Shown here: positions 8,316 through 17,119 of the stretch, in pieces
How positions within the stretch are numbered: the stretch's first letter is position 1
Layout: each line of letters starts with the position of its first letter
From: Nocardioides zeae
GTDB taxonomy: Bacteria; Actinomycetota; Actinomycetes; Propionibacteriales; Nocardioidaceae
Length of the DNA: 64,000 bases
Direction: 5' to 3'
NCBI RefSeq assembly: GCF_010686755.1
Contig: NZ_JAAGXA010000003.1
Coordinates: 214,746-278,745 of the forward strand
Made by a program: the position numbers and the translations under genes
The notes under the pieces: generated by a model
What the model was told of the DNA's origin: nothing
Databases searched by the model: none
What the model saw: the letters and a program-made list of their open reading frames with translations, nothing else

Positions 8316-8364
8316 GCCCGCGCCTGCTCGCCCGCGCCGGCCAGGGGCCTCACCACCCGGCGTG

Positions 8365-8376
8365 CATAGTGAACAG
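8365..8376 (+). promoter_or_regulatory. Probable leaderless promoter (-10 CATAGT) of the YbjT-like gene
   Basis: CATAGT is followed six bases later by GTG at 8377, with no Shine-Dalgarno in between. That spacing is typical of leaderless actinobacterial transcripts, in which the start codon is at or next to the first base. Confidence 0.4.
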
Positions 8377-9336
8377 GTGGCTGCGACCAGCGATTCCACC
8401 GGCGCCCAGCGCCGAACCCTGACCGTGCTCGTGACCGGTGCGTCCGGCTTCATCGGGCACCGGCTCGTGCCTGCGCTCGTCGCGGAGGGCCACGACGTCC
8501 GGGCGATGACCCGGCACCCGGAGAAGTACGACGGCAAGGGCACCCCCGTGTTCGGCGACGTCGCGGACCCCGGTTCGCTGGCGGAGCCCCTGACGGGCGT
8601 CGACGTGGCCTACTACCTCGTGCACTCCCTCGACGACGACGACTTCGAGGAGAAGGACGCGGCAGCCGCCCGCGCGTTCGGGCAGGCCGCGGCGGCCCTC
8701 GGTGTCCGCCAGATCGTCTACCTGGGCGGCCTCGGCTCCGACGACGAGGAGCTCTCGCCCCACCTGCGCTCGCGCCGCGAGGTCGAGCACCTGCTCGCCG
8801 AGAGCGGCGTGCCCGTCACCACCCTGCGGGCCGCGATCGTGGTCGGCCACGGCGGCATCTCCTGGGAGATCACCCGCCAGCTCGTCGACAAGCTCCCCGC
8901 GATGGTGGCGCCGCGCTGGGTCAAGACCCGCACGCAGCCGATCGCGGTGGACGACGTGGTGCGCTACCTCGCCGGCGTCGCCGACCGCGAGGAGGCCCTC
9001 GACCGCGCCTTCGAGATCGGTGGGCCCGACCGGCTCGACTACCTCGGGATGCTGCGCGAGGCCGCCAAGATCATCAAGGGCCACGCGCCCCCGATCGTGC
9101 CCGTCCCGGTGCTCTCGCCCCGGCTGTCGTCGCGGTGGCTGGCCCTCGTCACGACCGTCGACGCCACCACCGGACGCAACCTCGTCGACTCGATGGGCGT
9201 CGAGGTCGTCGTCACCGACCACTCGATCCGCGACATCGTGCCGGGCGAGCCGCTGACCTACGCGGAGGCCGTCCGCCGCGCCCTGGCCGAGAAAGAGGCC
9301 GAGGAGGCGGAGGGGAAGGCAGGGGCCGAGCACTGA
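8377..9336 (+). CDS. YbjT-like NAD(P)-binding SDR protein
   Basis: 319 residues from GTG 8377. The Rossmann motif TGASGFIGHRLV is at about residues 20-31, followed by DVAYYLVHSL, which is characteristic of YbjT-type atypical short-chain dehydrogenases, then RQIVYLGGLGSDD and LRAAIVVGHGGISWE. The YxxxK catalytic pair of classical SDRs is not evident, as usual in this atypical family, so its role may be redox sensing or binding rather than catalysis. Unlike E. coli YbjT it has only a short C-terminal part and a charged tail rich in Ala, Glu and Lys. The stop overlaps a possible CTG start of the following membrane-protein gene. Confidence 0.85.
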   Translation: MAATSDSTGAQRRTLTVLVTGASGFIGHRLVPALVAEGHDVRAMTRHPEKYDGKGTPVFGDVADPGSLAEPLTGVDVAYYLVHSLDDDDFEEKDAAAARAFGQAAAALGVRQIVYLGGLGSDDEELSPHLRSRREVEHLLAESGVPVTTLRAAIVVGHGGISWEITRQLVDKLPAMVAPRWVKTRTQPIAVDDVVRYLAGVADREEALDRAFEIGGPDRLDYLGMLREAAKIIKGHAPPIVPVPVLSPRLSSRWLALVTTVDATTGRNLVDSMGVEVVVTDHSIRDIVPGEPLTYAEAVRRALAEKEAEEAEGKAGAEH

Positions 9337-10001
9337 GTCCCGCACCTCCGGCGCCCCCGCCCCGGGGCGTCGACACCCGGCAGCGCGTCGTCACGATCGG
9401 AACCGTGGCGGCGGGGGCGGTCGTCCTCGCCCTCATGCTGCGGTTCGACCCCGGCTCCGTCGGCTTCTACACCTGCACCGTGGCGCTCGCGGCGGTGTGG
9501 GCCGCCGGCGCGTTCCTCGCCGGCCCCGTGCACCTCGGCCGCACCGGACGCGCGCCGGGCCGCCGCCCCCTGCTCGTGCCGTTCTCGATCGGGCTCGGGC
9601 TCATCGCCCTGTTCGTCGCCGGCGGACTGGTCGTGCGCGAGGTCCCGTTCCTCGAACCGCTGGACCAGGCCGTGCGCCACGTCGTGGCCTTCACCGGGGA
9701 CGGCGTCGCCCCGGGCCTCGTCGTCGTCACCGCCGTCGCGGGCATCTGCGAGGAGCTGTTCTTCCGCGGCGCGCTCTACGACGCGGTCCACCGCCACCCC
9801 GTGCTCGTCACCGCAGCGGTGTACGTCGTCGCGACCGCCGCCACCGGCAACATCATGCTGGCCTTCGCGGCGGCCCTGCTGGGCGTCGTGACCGGGCTGC
9901 AGCGACGCGCCACCGGCGGCGTGCTCGCCGGGTGCATCACCCACGTGACGTGGTCGGTGGGGATGCTCTTCATCCTGCCGATGCTCTTTCCCTCGACCTG
10001 A
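9333..10001 (+). CDS. CPBP-like intramembrane protease homologue, unusual start
   Basis: Up to 222 residues with several hydrophobic segments (VVTIGTVAAGAVVLALML, VALAAVWAAGAFLAG, FSIGLGLIALFVAGGLVV, and others). The CPBP/Abi family motif EELFFRGALYDAV carries the Glu-Glu and Arg, and a later His is in GVLAGCITHVTWS. The second family motif normally has a His in a FxxxH context. Here that region reads VYVVATAATGN, without His, so protease activity is doubtful. The first usual start, GTG 9405, would cut the first membrane helix in half. A CTG at 9333 overlapping the previous stop (CTGA) behind GGAGGGGAAGG gives a complete helix with a basic flank, so I use it, with uncertainty. Confidence 0.6.
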   Translation: MSPAPPAPPPRGVDTRQRVVTIGTVAAGAVVLALMLRFDPGSVGFYTCTVALAAVWAAGAFLAGPVHLGRTGRAPGRRPLLVPFSIGLGLIALFVAGGLVVREVPFLEPLDQAVRHVVAFTGDGVAPGLVVVTAVAGICEELFFRGALYDAVHRHPVLVTAAVYVVATAATGNIMLAFAAALLGVVTGLQRRATGGVLAGCITHVTWSVGMLFILPMLFPST

Positions 10002-10024
10002 GCCCGGGTGGAGCGCCGCACCGC

Positions 10025-11044
10025 TCACCCGCCGACGGCGGCCTGCAGCTCCTCGTTCGTCGCGATCTCGTCCGCGGCGGGAGCGCTCAGGTCGAGCGGC
10101 TCGTTCTGCTCCGAGAACGTGTACGTCGCACCCGACGACCCCTGCGCCACCTCGGCCTCGAGGATGTAGGGCTCGCCCGTCGTCGCCACCCGCAACGTCG
10201 CGTTGCCGGCGCCGTTGGTGAGCGTGACCGCCGGGCGGCCGTCGACCTCGACCTCGTCGCTGACGAGCCAGCCGTCCTCCTCGAAGGCGTCGGCGTCGTA
10301 GGTGTCGCCGAGCAGCGCCTCGAGCCCCTGGCGGCAGAGGACGCCGAGCGAGGTGGCGTCCGCCGACTCCGTGCCGTCGATCCACCGGTCGCCGACGGCC
10401 TCCTGGAGCGCGGCGATCTGGGCGGCCTGGCCCTCTCCCTCGCCCTGGCCCTCGCCCTCGGCGGGGGCGCCGGCGTACGCCGCCCAGTACTCCGGACCGG
10501 GCCGGAAGAAGAACTGGTCGTCCACGGCGAGCACCTCGCCGAACGCCCCGTCCGTCCCCACCGAGCCCGAGCAGTCGCCCTCGACGTCGAGCCGGAGGTC
10601 GAACGGGGGAAGCTGGGCGTCGGTGGGCTGGAGGACGACGCGCACCGAGGTGAGGTCCCGCATGGCGGCGTCGATCCGCTCGCCGATCTCGCCGATGGGG
10701 TCGTCCTCGATGTCGTTGCGCTCCGCGCCCGCGGCGCTGGCGTCGTCGTCCTGCCGGGACTCCGAGAGCACCGCGAGCCCTCCGACGACCGCGACCAGCG
10801 CGAGGGCGACCCCGCCGCCGACCACCGCCGGACGCGAGAAGCGGCGGGGCTTCTCCACGCCGCGCTTCACCAGCAGCGTCGGCTCCTCGGCCGGGGTGCG
10901 GTCCGGGGTGCCGTCCGGGCTGCCGTCGGGGGTGTCCTTCGACTGCTCCGCGGCCACCTCGTCAGCGGGCTGCTCGTCGCGCTCCTGGTCGGGCTCGTCG
11001 GCCACCGTCTCGCTCCGATCGACGTCGTTCGTGCGGCGCACCAC
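10025..11044 (-). CDS. Membrane-anchored LppX/LprG-like envelope protein
   Basis: 339 residues. A long cytoplasmic acidic and proline-rich N-terminus (TPDGSPDGTPDRTP) precedes one membrane helix (PAVVGGGVALALVAVVGGLAV, about 71-91), so this is a type II anchored protein without a lipobox. The outer part begins with DDPIGEIGERIDAAMRDLTSVRVVLQ and ends with LEAEVAQGSSGATYTFSEQNEPLDLSAPA. This is the layout of LppX_LprAFG-type proteins, which bind lipids between cell membrane and envelope. A low-complexity EGEGQGEGEGQ stretch lies in the middle. The similar protein at 11137-11970 is just upstream in the same direction, with a gap of 92 bp, so the two are probably related. Function is inferred. 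Confidence 0.65.
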   Translation of the reverse strand: MVRRTNDVDRSETVADEPDQERDEQPADEVAAEQSKDTPDGSPDGTPDRTPAEEPTLLVKRGVEKPRRFSRPAVVGGGVALALVAVVGGLAVLSESRQDDDASAAGAERNDIEDDPIGEIGERIDAAMRDLTSVRVVLQPTDAQLPPFDLRLDVEGDCSGSVGTDGAFGEVLAVDDQFFFRPGPEYWAAYAGAPAEGEGQGEGEGQAAQIAALQEAVGDRWIDGTESADATSLGVLCRQGLEALLGDTYDADAFEEDGWLVSDEVEVDGRPAVTLTNGAGNATLRVATTGEPYILEAEVAQGSSGATYTFSEQNEPLDLSAPAADEIATNEELQAAVGG

Positions 11045-11136
11045 CGCGGCGCGCCGTCGGCGAACGCTACCGGTCGCCCCTGAGAGCGGTCAGCAGGCCG
11101 GCCGCCCGGTCGGGGCGCACGTCGGCGCGGTGGGCC

Positions 11137-11970
11137 TCAGCCCAGACCGACCTCGGCCGCCGGCACCACCCCGCGGGCGGCCGGGTCCGGGACGACGACC
11201 TCCTCGTCGTACGCCAGCTCGTCGACGGTCGCCGGCGAGCCGCCGGCCGGCGTGACGACCTGCACGAAGCGGTGCTCGCCGGTGGCGGCGACGAGGAGCG
11301 AGACGGTGCCGGCCTCGCCGGTGCGCTCGAGGCCGAGCACGGGGCGGTCGTCGACCTGCTCGAGACCGGTGACCTCGGTGGTCGCGTCCTCGCCGCCGAG
11401 CAGCCGGCCGTCGCGGGCGTCGTCGACGGCCTGGCACACGAGGGCGACGTCGGCGATGCCCGAGGTGGGGTCGAGGAGCACCCAGCGGTCGGCGACGGCC
11501 GCCGCGATGCCGTCGGCCTGGTCGGCCGTGAACCCGACCTCCTCGAGGAAGGCGGCGTCGAACGCGCCGTAGACGTCCGCGCTGTCGCCGATGCCGGAGA
11601 CCATGCCCGTGGGGCGGAGCACCTCGGCCGTGCCGGACCCGGCGGTGAGCGTCGCGAGGCAGGCGCCCGCCTCACCCACGGCCACCTGGGCGTCGACGGA
11701 GAGGCCGAGGTGCGTCGCGCGCACCCGCGCCCGCACGGTGGACACCTCCGACATGTCCTGGAGCACCGCGGCCTCGATCGACGAGGTCGGCAGACCCGCG
11801 AAGCGCTCGGCGGCCGCGGGGCCGTCGTCCGCCCCGGCACCGGGCTCCGGCGGGGTGCCCGAGCCGGAGGGCGCCGGCGCGTCGCCGTCGTCGGCACCGC
11901 TGCAGGCCGCGAGGGCCGGGAGCGCCAGGAGCGGGACGGCGGCGAGCGCCGCGAGCCGGCGACGGGTCAT
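11137..11970 (-). CDS. LppX/LprG-like lipoprotein
   Basis: 277 residues. A lipoprotein signal peptide with lipobox LAAC (Cys23) is followed by an acidic and proline-rich linker, then [60 protein letters not shown]. This is similar in plan to the neighbouring 339-residue anchored protein: an N-terminal helix, a repeated beta pattern, a segment RWVLLDP and a conserved end [12 protein letters not shown]. It is likely exported and lipid-anchored on the outer face, perhaps carrying a lipid. The ATG overlaps the end of the sirtuin gene by 4 nt, so both are cotranscribed. Confidence 0.75.
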   Translation of the reverse strand: MTRRRLAALAAVPLLALPALAACSGADDGDAPAPSGSGTPPEPGAGADDGPAAAERFAGLPTSSIEAAVLQDMSEVSTVRARVRATHLGLSVDAQVAVGEAGACLATLTAGSGTAEVLRPTGMVSGIGDSADVYGAFDAAFLEEVGFTADQADGIAAAVADRWVLLDPTSGIADVALVCQAVDDARDGRLLGGEDATTEVTGLEQVDDRPVLGLERTGEAGTVSLLVAATGEHRFVQVVTPAGGSPATVDELAYDEEVVVPDPAARGVVPAAEVGLG

Positions 11971-12665
11971 CGCAGGACCTGCTCCTCGACCCACTCCGGC
12001 ACGATCTGGCCGGCCCTGCCGTGCCTGGCCTCGTGGAACATCGAGCGGCCCTCCGAGGGCACCAGGTTGAGCTCGAGGGTGTGCGCCCCGTAGGCCCGCG
12101 CCACCTGCACGAAGCCGGCCGCCGGGTAGACCGCCCCCGACGTGCCGATCGAGACGAACAGGTCGGCCTCCGCGAGGGCGTCCTCGATCTCCGGCATCCG
12201 GTAGGGGATCTCGCCGAACCAGACGACGTCGGGCCGCAGCTCGCAGGTGCCGCACGCCGGGCACGGCGGCAGGTCGGACAGCTCCCCGAGCCACTCGCTC
12301 CGCCGGCCGCAGGACCGGCACAGCGCCTTCTTCAGCTCGCCGTGCATGTGGATGAGGCGCTGCGAGCCCGCCCGCTCGTGGAGGTCGTCGATGTTCTGGG
12401 TGACGAGGAGGAAGTCGTCGCCGAGGTGCTCCTCGAGCCGGGCCAGGGCCGCGTGGGCCGGGTTCGGCTCCACCAGGTCGAGCGCAGCGCGCCGGGCGTC
12501 GTAGAACGCCTGCACCACCCCGGGCTGCATCTCGTAGGCCTCGGGCGTCGCCACGTCCTCGACGCGGTGGCCCTCCCAGAGGCCGTCCGAGTCACGGAAC
12601 GTCGGCACGCCCGACTCGGCGGAGATGCCCGCCCCCGTCAGCACCACGATGCGCATGGCCGACAT
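11967..12665 (-). CDS. cobB: NAD-dependent sirtuin deacylase (CobB/SIRT5-like)
   Basis: 232 residues. The NAD-binding [15 protein letters not shown] is at about residues 11-25, TQNIDDLH follows, and the catalytic His is in HMHGEL. The zinc site has four cysteines (CRSC and CPACGTC), and the end has [20 protein letters not shown] carries the Tyr and Arg that bind acidic acyl groups in class III sirtuins such as SIRT5 and E. coli CobB, so desuccinylation as well as deacetylation is likely. A second possible start is the internal Met four codons in. It is coupled to the downstream lipoprotein gene. Confidence 0.93.
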   Translation of the reverse strand: MSAMRIVVLTGAGISAESGVPTFRDSDGLWEGHRVEDVATPEAYEMQPGVVQAFYDARRAALDLVEPNPAHAALARLEEHLGDDFLLVTQNIDDLHERAGSQRLIHMHGELKKALCRSCGRRSEWLGELSDLPPCPACGTCELRPDVVWFGEIPYRMPEIEDALAEADLFVSIGTSGAVYPAAGFVQVARAYGAHTLELNLVPSEGRSMFHEARHGRAGQIVPEWVEEQVLR

Positions 12666-12750
12666 TCTGCACGCCCGTGCGCCAGGTCACGGTGGGGGCC
12701 GTCACACGTGGACGGTCGGGCTGTGCCGCCCGGACAGTCCGCCCGCCCCG

Positions 12751-12820
12751 TGTAACGCGGTGTCCGGGCTACTCCGCACGTGCTCTACCACCGCATGAGT
12801 AGCACGGACACCGCGTTACA
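12751..12820. repeat. Long inverted repeat (23-bp arms) between sirtuin and ACT genes
   Basis: The arms 12751-12773 (TGTAACGCGGTGTCCG...) and 12798-12820 pair with one mismatch, around a 24-base loop. It lies downstream of the minus-strand ACT gene and upstream of the sirtuin gene. It may be a terminator. Its size and the adjacent tandem repeat are echoed at 24201-24304. Confidence 0.8.
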
Positions 12821-12844
12821 TGACGGGAGGGGCGTTCGCAGCAG

Positions 12845-12894
12845 GGCTCGGGCCGGCTCGGGCCGGCTCGGGCCAGCTCGGGCCGGCTCGGGCT
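12845..12894. repeat. Tandem repeat, 5 units of GGCTCGGGCC
   Basis: Five 10-bp units, the fourth and fifth with one change each. They run up to the stop codon of the ACT protein gene (minus strand, ends 12904), and similar half units continue into its last codons. The core GGGCCGGCTCGG is shared with the 13-bp repeat at 24266. Confidence 0.85.
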
Positions 12895-12903
12895 CGGCCG
12901 GGC

Positions 12904-13554
12904 TCAGCTCGGGCGCGCGATCGAGACCGCGAGCGCGACGAGGTGGCCCATGCGGGCCAGCTCGGACTCGAGGAACTCGGGGCCACCGCGACGACCGACC
13001 ACCACCTGCTCCGCACGGCCGCCGCCGGTCGGGGCGAGCGGGACGGCGCACAGCACGTTCACGTCGTCGTCCGGCTGCTCGACGCGGCTCACGCGATCGA
13101 CGGCGAACCAGCCGACCGTGCCCGGTGCCGCGCCGGTGGCGTGGAGGATCTTGGTGCTGTCGTGCCCGCCGGGGGCGTCCACGCGGCGTACCCGCGCCGC
13201 CCAGTCTGCCCGGAACGTCACCGGCAGGAGGTCGACGAGACGGTCCAGGGCCTCGGCGGGGTGGGCCGTCAGCTCCTCGACGGCCTCGAGGTCGAGGAAG
13301 AGGTTGCCGCCCGCGGCGTACCGGCTGATCCACACCACCCGCACCCCGTCGAGACGGTTGCAGGCCGAGACGATGGAGTCGGGCATCGCGCCGGGGGCCA
13401 TCTCGAGGAGCACGTCGTCGACCGCGGTGCCGTCGGGGCGGTGCTCGACGATCTCGATCGCCTCGATGTCGGCGCCGGCCTCACCGATCGCGGAGGCCAC
13501 CCGGCCCAGCGATCCCGGCACGTCGGGCAGCTCGACCCGCAGGAGGAAGGGCAT
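12904..13554 (-). CDS. ACT-domain protein
   Basis: 216 residues from ATG 13554, with GAGGAGGG upstream. The N-terminal 80 residues are an ACT domain (FLLRVELPDVPGSLGRVASAIGEAGADIEAIEIVEH), a small-molecule (often amino-acid) binding fold. The C-terminal part (ALDRLVDLLPVTFRADWAARVRRV... TVGWFAVDRV... NVLCAVPLAPTG... LVALAVSIA) resembles a divergent GAF-like or PAS-like domain. No enzyme domain is attached, so a sensing role is likely. The longer frame upstream to 13848 overlaps the divergent NodB promoter and is not used. The C-terminal codons are in the tandem repeat. Confidence 0.8.
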   Translation of the reverse strand: MPFLLRVELPDVPGSLGRVASAIGEAGADIEAIEIVEHRPDGTAVDDVLLEMAPGAMPDSIVSACNRLDGVRVVWISRYAAGGNLFLDLEAVEELTAHPAEALDRLVDLLPVTFRADWAARVRRVDAPGGHDSTKILHATGAAPGTVGWFAVDRVSRVEQPDDDVNVLCAVPLAPTGGGRAEQVVVGRRGGPEFLESELARMGHLVALAVSIARPS

Positions 13555-13711
13555 GGCGCAGGTCCCTCCTCGGGCCTCGGGTGTCGTACGTTCCGGGGCC
13601 ACGATAGTCGCTCGACCACCGCCGGACGCTCGGGTGCCCACGTGCCGTCCGGCACGCCGCGCACCGGGCTGGCATGATGCTTGCAGTCCCACCCCGCCGG
13701 ATCGGAGGACC
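13555..13711. promoter_or_regulatory. Divergent promoter region of ACT and NodB genes
   Basis: 157 bp between two divergent genes. It contains GATAGT / ACTATC near 13606 and CATGAT near 13675 as possible -10 elements, but no clear -35 partner or palindrome. The boundaries and the elements are uncertain. Confidence 0.3.
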
Positions 13712-15211
13712 ATGTCCCGTCGCGCCCTCGTCGCGCTGCTCGCCGTGGGCGCGCTCGTGACCGGCTGCTCCGACGACGTGGCGACCGAGCCCGACCGGCC
13801 CCACGAGCTCGCCCCCTCGCAGCCGCCCGTCGACGCGACCGCCGTCACGGTCGACGGCTACCCGGCCGTGGTCGACCCCTCGGTGCTCGAGGACGTGCCC
13901 GCCGCCTCGACGGTCACCGTCACCGAGCAGCAGGGCGAGGTGCACGTGACCTGGCCGCGGCTCGGCATCGCCGCCCTGGACGCCGAGCTCGACCGCCTCG
14001 GGGCCGACGAGGTGACCGCGTTCCGCCCCGTCGTCGCCACGGACCCCGACGGTTCCGAGCTCAACGCCACCTGGAGCTTCGTCGGGTCCTCCGGCGACGT
14101 GGTCGGCGTGCTCACCGACACCTTCCGCCTCGCCGAGGGCCGCTCGGCGGAGACGTGGCAGACGACCTGGTACGACGCGGCGACCGGCACCGTCGTCCCC
14201 AACGACGCACTCGTGGACGACCCCGCGGCGCTCGCCGACGACGTCACCGAGGCCCTCGAGGGACAGCCGGCGGTCGACGCCGACCTGCTCGCGGCAGCCC
14301 TCGCCACCGGCGTGCCCGTGCTCGGGTTCACCGAGAACGGGGAGCTGTTCGTCGGCTTCGACGAGGGCCAGATCTCCCCCGCCCACACCGGCCGGGTCAG
14401 CGTCGTGCTCACGCTCGACCAGACCGACGACCTGCTCTCCGACCTCGGCGAGGTCGCCCAGGCGTCGCTGGTGGATCCCGCGCTGCCCCCGGGGGCCGTC
14501 GAGCCCGAGCCCGAGGAGACCGGCGGGACGGACGGGGCGAGCAGCGAGCCCGCCACCTCCACTCCCCCGGTCGACACCGGTGACGTCGACTGCGCCGTCC
14601 AGCAGTGCGTCGCGCTCACCTTCGACGACGGGCCCGGCGTGGGCACGCCCGCGCTCCTCGACGCGCTCGGCACGCTCGACGCGCCGGCCACGTTCTTCGT
14701 GCTGGGGCAGCAGGTCGCGACGTACCCCGGCGTCACCTCCGCCATCGCCGCCGCCGGCCACGAGCTGGGCGTCCACACGTGGGACCACCGCAACCTCACC
14801 CGCCTCCCGCTGCCCGAGGTCGACCGCGAGCTGGCCCGCACCGTCGCCGTGGTCGAGGACGCCGTGGACCAGACGCCCACGTTGTTCCGGCCGCCGTACG
14901 GCGCGACCGACGACCGGGTCCGCACCCGTGCCGACGCAGCGGGGCTCACCGAGGTGCTGCCGACCGTCGACCCCGACACGCTCGCTGACCTCGAGCCCGC
15001 AGCCCTCGCCGCGCAGGTGGTCGCCGACGCCGAGGCCGGCGGGATCATCGTGCTCCCCGACACCACGACCACCAGCGCCGCCACGGTCACCGCCATCGTG
15101 ACCGGCCTCCGCCAGCGGGGCTTCACGCTCGTCACCGCCAGCCGACTCCTCGAGAGCACCGACGGCTCGGAGGGCTCGAACGGCTCGGACGACACCGAGA
15201 GCACCGACTGA
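13712..15211 (+). CDS. Lipoprotein with C-terminal NodB polysaccharide-deacetylase domain
   Basis: 499 residues, ATG after CGGAGGACC. The lipobox is VTGC (Cys19). Residues of about 50-270 form a DUF3298-like or RsiV-like beta domain (TVTVTEQQGEVHVTWPRLG, ..WSFVGSSGDVVGVLTDTF, ..VLGFTENGELFVGFDEG), then an acidic linker, then NodB from about 295. NodB motif 1 is LTFDDGPG and motif 2 is HTWDHRN, giving the Asp, His and His metal ligands. Motif 3 FRPPYG is intact. The last motif, usually L-L-H-D, is VLPD without His, so activity may be reduced. It probably acts on cell-wall glycan at the outer membrane-anchored surface. Confidence 0.85.
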   Translation: MSRRALVALLAVGALVTGCSDDVATEPDRPHELAPSQPPVDATAVTVDGYPAVVDPSVLEDVPAASTVTVTEQQGEVHVTWPRLGIAALDAELDRLGADEVTAFRPVVATDPDGSELNATWSFVGSSGDVVGVLTDTFRLAEGRSAETWQTTWYDAATGTVVPNDALVDDPAALADDVTEALEGQPAVDADLLAAALATGVPVLGFTENGELFVGFDEGQISPAHTGRVSVVLTLDQTDDLLSDLGEVAQASLVDPALPPGAVEPEPEETGGTDGASSEPATSTPPVDTGDVDCAVQQCVALTFDDGPGVGTPALLDALGTLDAPATFFVLGQQVATYPGVTSAIAAAGHELGVHTWDHRNLTRLPLPEVDRELARTVAVVEDAVDQTPTLFRPPYGATDDRVRTRADAAGLTEVLPTVDPDTLADLEPAALAAQVVADAEAGGIIVLPDTTTTSAATVTAIVTGLRQRGFTLVTASRLLESTDGSEGSNGSDDTESTD

Positions 15212-15220
15212 CCTGCTCGG

Positions 15221-17119
15221 TCAGTCGGCCGCGCGGAGCCGCTCGCGGAGGCCGCTGGCGCGCTGGACGTGGCGCCCCACGGCGGCCGTGACCGCTTCCT
15301 CGGACCCCACGAGGCACACGGAGCGCTGCGCGCGGGTGACCGCCGTGTAGAGCAGCTCCCGCGTCAGCAACCGCGACTCCGGGCCGGGCAGCAGCACCGT
15401 GACGCGCTCCGCCTGGCTGCCCTGCGCCTTGTGGATCGTCAGGGCGTGCATGGTCTCGACGTCGCCGACCCGGCTCAGCGCCAGCTCCCGGGGACGGCCC
15501 GGCGTGGCGAAGACAGCACGGAACGCACCGTCCGGTGCCCGCACCACGACGCCGGTGTCACCGTTGGCCAGGCCGAGGCCCGGGTCGTTGCGGCTGACGA
15601 GGAGGGGACGGCCCGCGTAGGAGCCCCCCGGCACCACCCCGGGGTCCTCCTCCGCCAGCCACGTCTCCACGCGACGGTTCTGGGCGGCCACCCCGGCGGG
15701 GCCGGACCGGTGCGCGCACAGCAACCGGTGCTCGGCCAGCAGCGCGAGCGCCGCCGCGGCATCCCCCGCGAGCGCGGCGGCCCGCACCGCACGGGCCGTC
15801 GGCAGCACGAGCGGTCGCAGCGCCTCGTCGAGGGCCCCCTCCGTCGCTGGCTCCGCCATCGCGACGAACCCGACGGGTGCCGTGGGATCGACCGGGGCCC
15901 CGGGCCGGCGCCGTACGTCGCGGAGCAGCCCCAGGACGCGCTCCGCGGCAGCGGGCTCGCCGGTCGCGGGCCCGGTGCCGCGCTCGACGTCGGCGTCGCG
16001 CAGGGCGGCGGCCAGGGCGCCGATGGACGCCCCGAAGCGGTGGGAGGTGCGCAACCGGACGACCGGGCTCTCGCGTCCGGTCGCGTCGCCGAAGCCCGCC
16101 ACCAGGTCCGCGAGCACCGCTCCGGCCTCCACCGAGGCCAGCTGGTCGGGGTCGCCGACCAGCAGCAGCCGGGCGTCGGGCCGCACCGCCTCGAGCAGCC
16201 GGGCGGTGAGGGTCAGCGACAGCATCGAGGCCTCGTCCACCACCACGACGTCGTGGGGCAGGCGGTTGCCGCGGTGGTGCCGGAAGCGGACGGAGGAGTC
16301 CGGCCGCGCGCCGAGGAGCCGGTGGAGCGTCGTCGCGGGCGCGCCCTGCACCAGCCGGGCGACGCGCTCGGAGTCGGCGGCCGCGAAGCGCTGCGCCGAC
16401 TCCGCCACGGCCTCCGTGAGGCGTGCAGCGGCCTTGCCCGTCGGCGCGGCCAGCGCTACCCGGGGCGCGCGGCCACGGGGATCGTGCTCCGCCTGCTCGG
16501 CCAGGAGCGCGAGCAGCCCCGCGACCGCGGTCGTCTTCCCGGTGCCCGGACCTCCGGTCAGCACCGTGGTGCGGCGCGTCAGCGCGTGGCGGGCCGCGGT
16601 GCGCTGCTCCTCGTCCTCCGGCGCGGGGAACACGCGCGTCACGCCGTGCTCCAGCACCCCCAGGTCGACGGCGGGCGCCGGCTGCCGTTCGCGGACCCGC
16701 AGGTCGTCGGCGACCTGGCGCTCCTCCCGCAGGTAGCGGTCGAGGTGCACCAGGGACCCGCCGCGGTGGAGCACGCCCGTCGCCACCAGCGCGCTGTCGT
16801 CGATCGCGGCGCACCACGTGTCGTGGTCGGGCCAGTCCCAACCGTCCGGCGCCGCGGTGGACACGGTGACGGTGTCGAGGTCGAGGCACACCGAGCCGCT
16901 GCGGACCGACCGCACGCAGAGGGCCAGGGCCAGCAGGGCCAGGTCGTCCTCGGCGCCGCGCCCGTCGGCCAGCACCGCCAGGCCGGTGACGCGCGTCGCC
17001 ACCTGCACGTCGGCCGCCGTGAGCACCCCGGCGTGGTTGAACGCACGGAGCACCCCCTCCGGAGCCGCCGCGGCGATCCGGTGGTCGTGGGGCCCGTCGG
17101 GCTCGAAGAGCTCGCTCAC
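15221..17119 (-). CDS. recD: Exodeoxyribonuclease V alpha subunit (RecD)
   Basis: 632 residues. It is the 5'-3' helicase of the RecBCD complex that repairs double-strand breaks. Walker A TGGPGTGKTT is at residues 188-197, Walker B is DVVVVDEASML, and further helicase motifs are LVGDPDQLASV, THRFGASIG and the C-terminal MHALTIHKAQGSQAERV and YTAVTRAQRSVCLVG. The N-terminal domain contacts RecC. The start overlaps the end of recB by 4 nt, giving the order recC-recB-recD on the minus strand. Nothing is broken. Confidence 0.95.
   Translation of the reverse strand: MSELFEPDGPHDHRIAAAAPEGVLRAFNHAGVLTAADVQVATRVTGLAVLADGRGAEDDLALLALALCVRSVRSGSVCLDLDTVTVSTAAPDGWDWPDHDTWCAAIDDSALVATGVLHRGGSLVHLDRYLREERQVADDLRVRERQPAPAVDLGVLEHGVTRVFPAPEDEEQRTAARHALTRRTTVLTGGPGTGKTTAVAGLLALLAEQAEHDPRGRAPRVALAAPTGKAAARLTEAVAESAQRFAAADSERVARLVQGAPATTLHRLLGARPDSSVRFRHHRGNRLPHDVVVVDEASMLSLTLTARLLEAVRPDARLLLVGDPDQLASVEAGAVLADLVAGFGDATGRESPVVRLRTSHRFGASIGALAAALRDADVERGTGPATGEPAAAERVLGLLRDVRRRPGAPVDPTAPVGFVAMAEPATEGALDEALRPLVLPTARAVRAAALAGDAAAALALLAEHRLLCAHRSGPAGVAAQNRRVETWLAEEDPGVVPGGSYAGRPLLVSRNDPGLGLANGDTGVVVRAPDGAFRAVFATPGRPRELALSRVGDVETMHALTIHKAQGSQAERVTVLLPGPESRLLTRELLYTAVTRAQRSVCLVGSEEAVTAAVGRHVQRASGLRERLRAAD

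Noticed and set aside
12751..12894. Possible CRISPR array or transposon end
   Set aside because: One hairpin plus short tandem units without spacers; no transposase, no direct target repeats.
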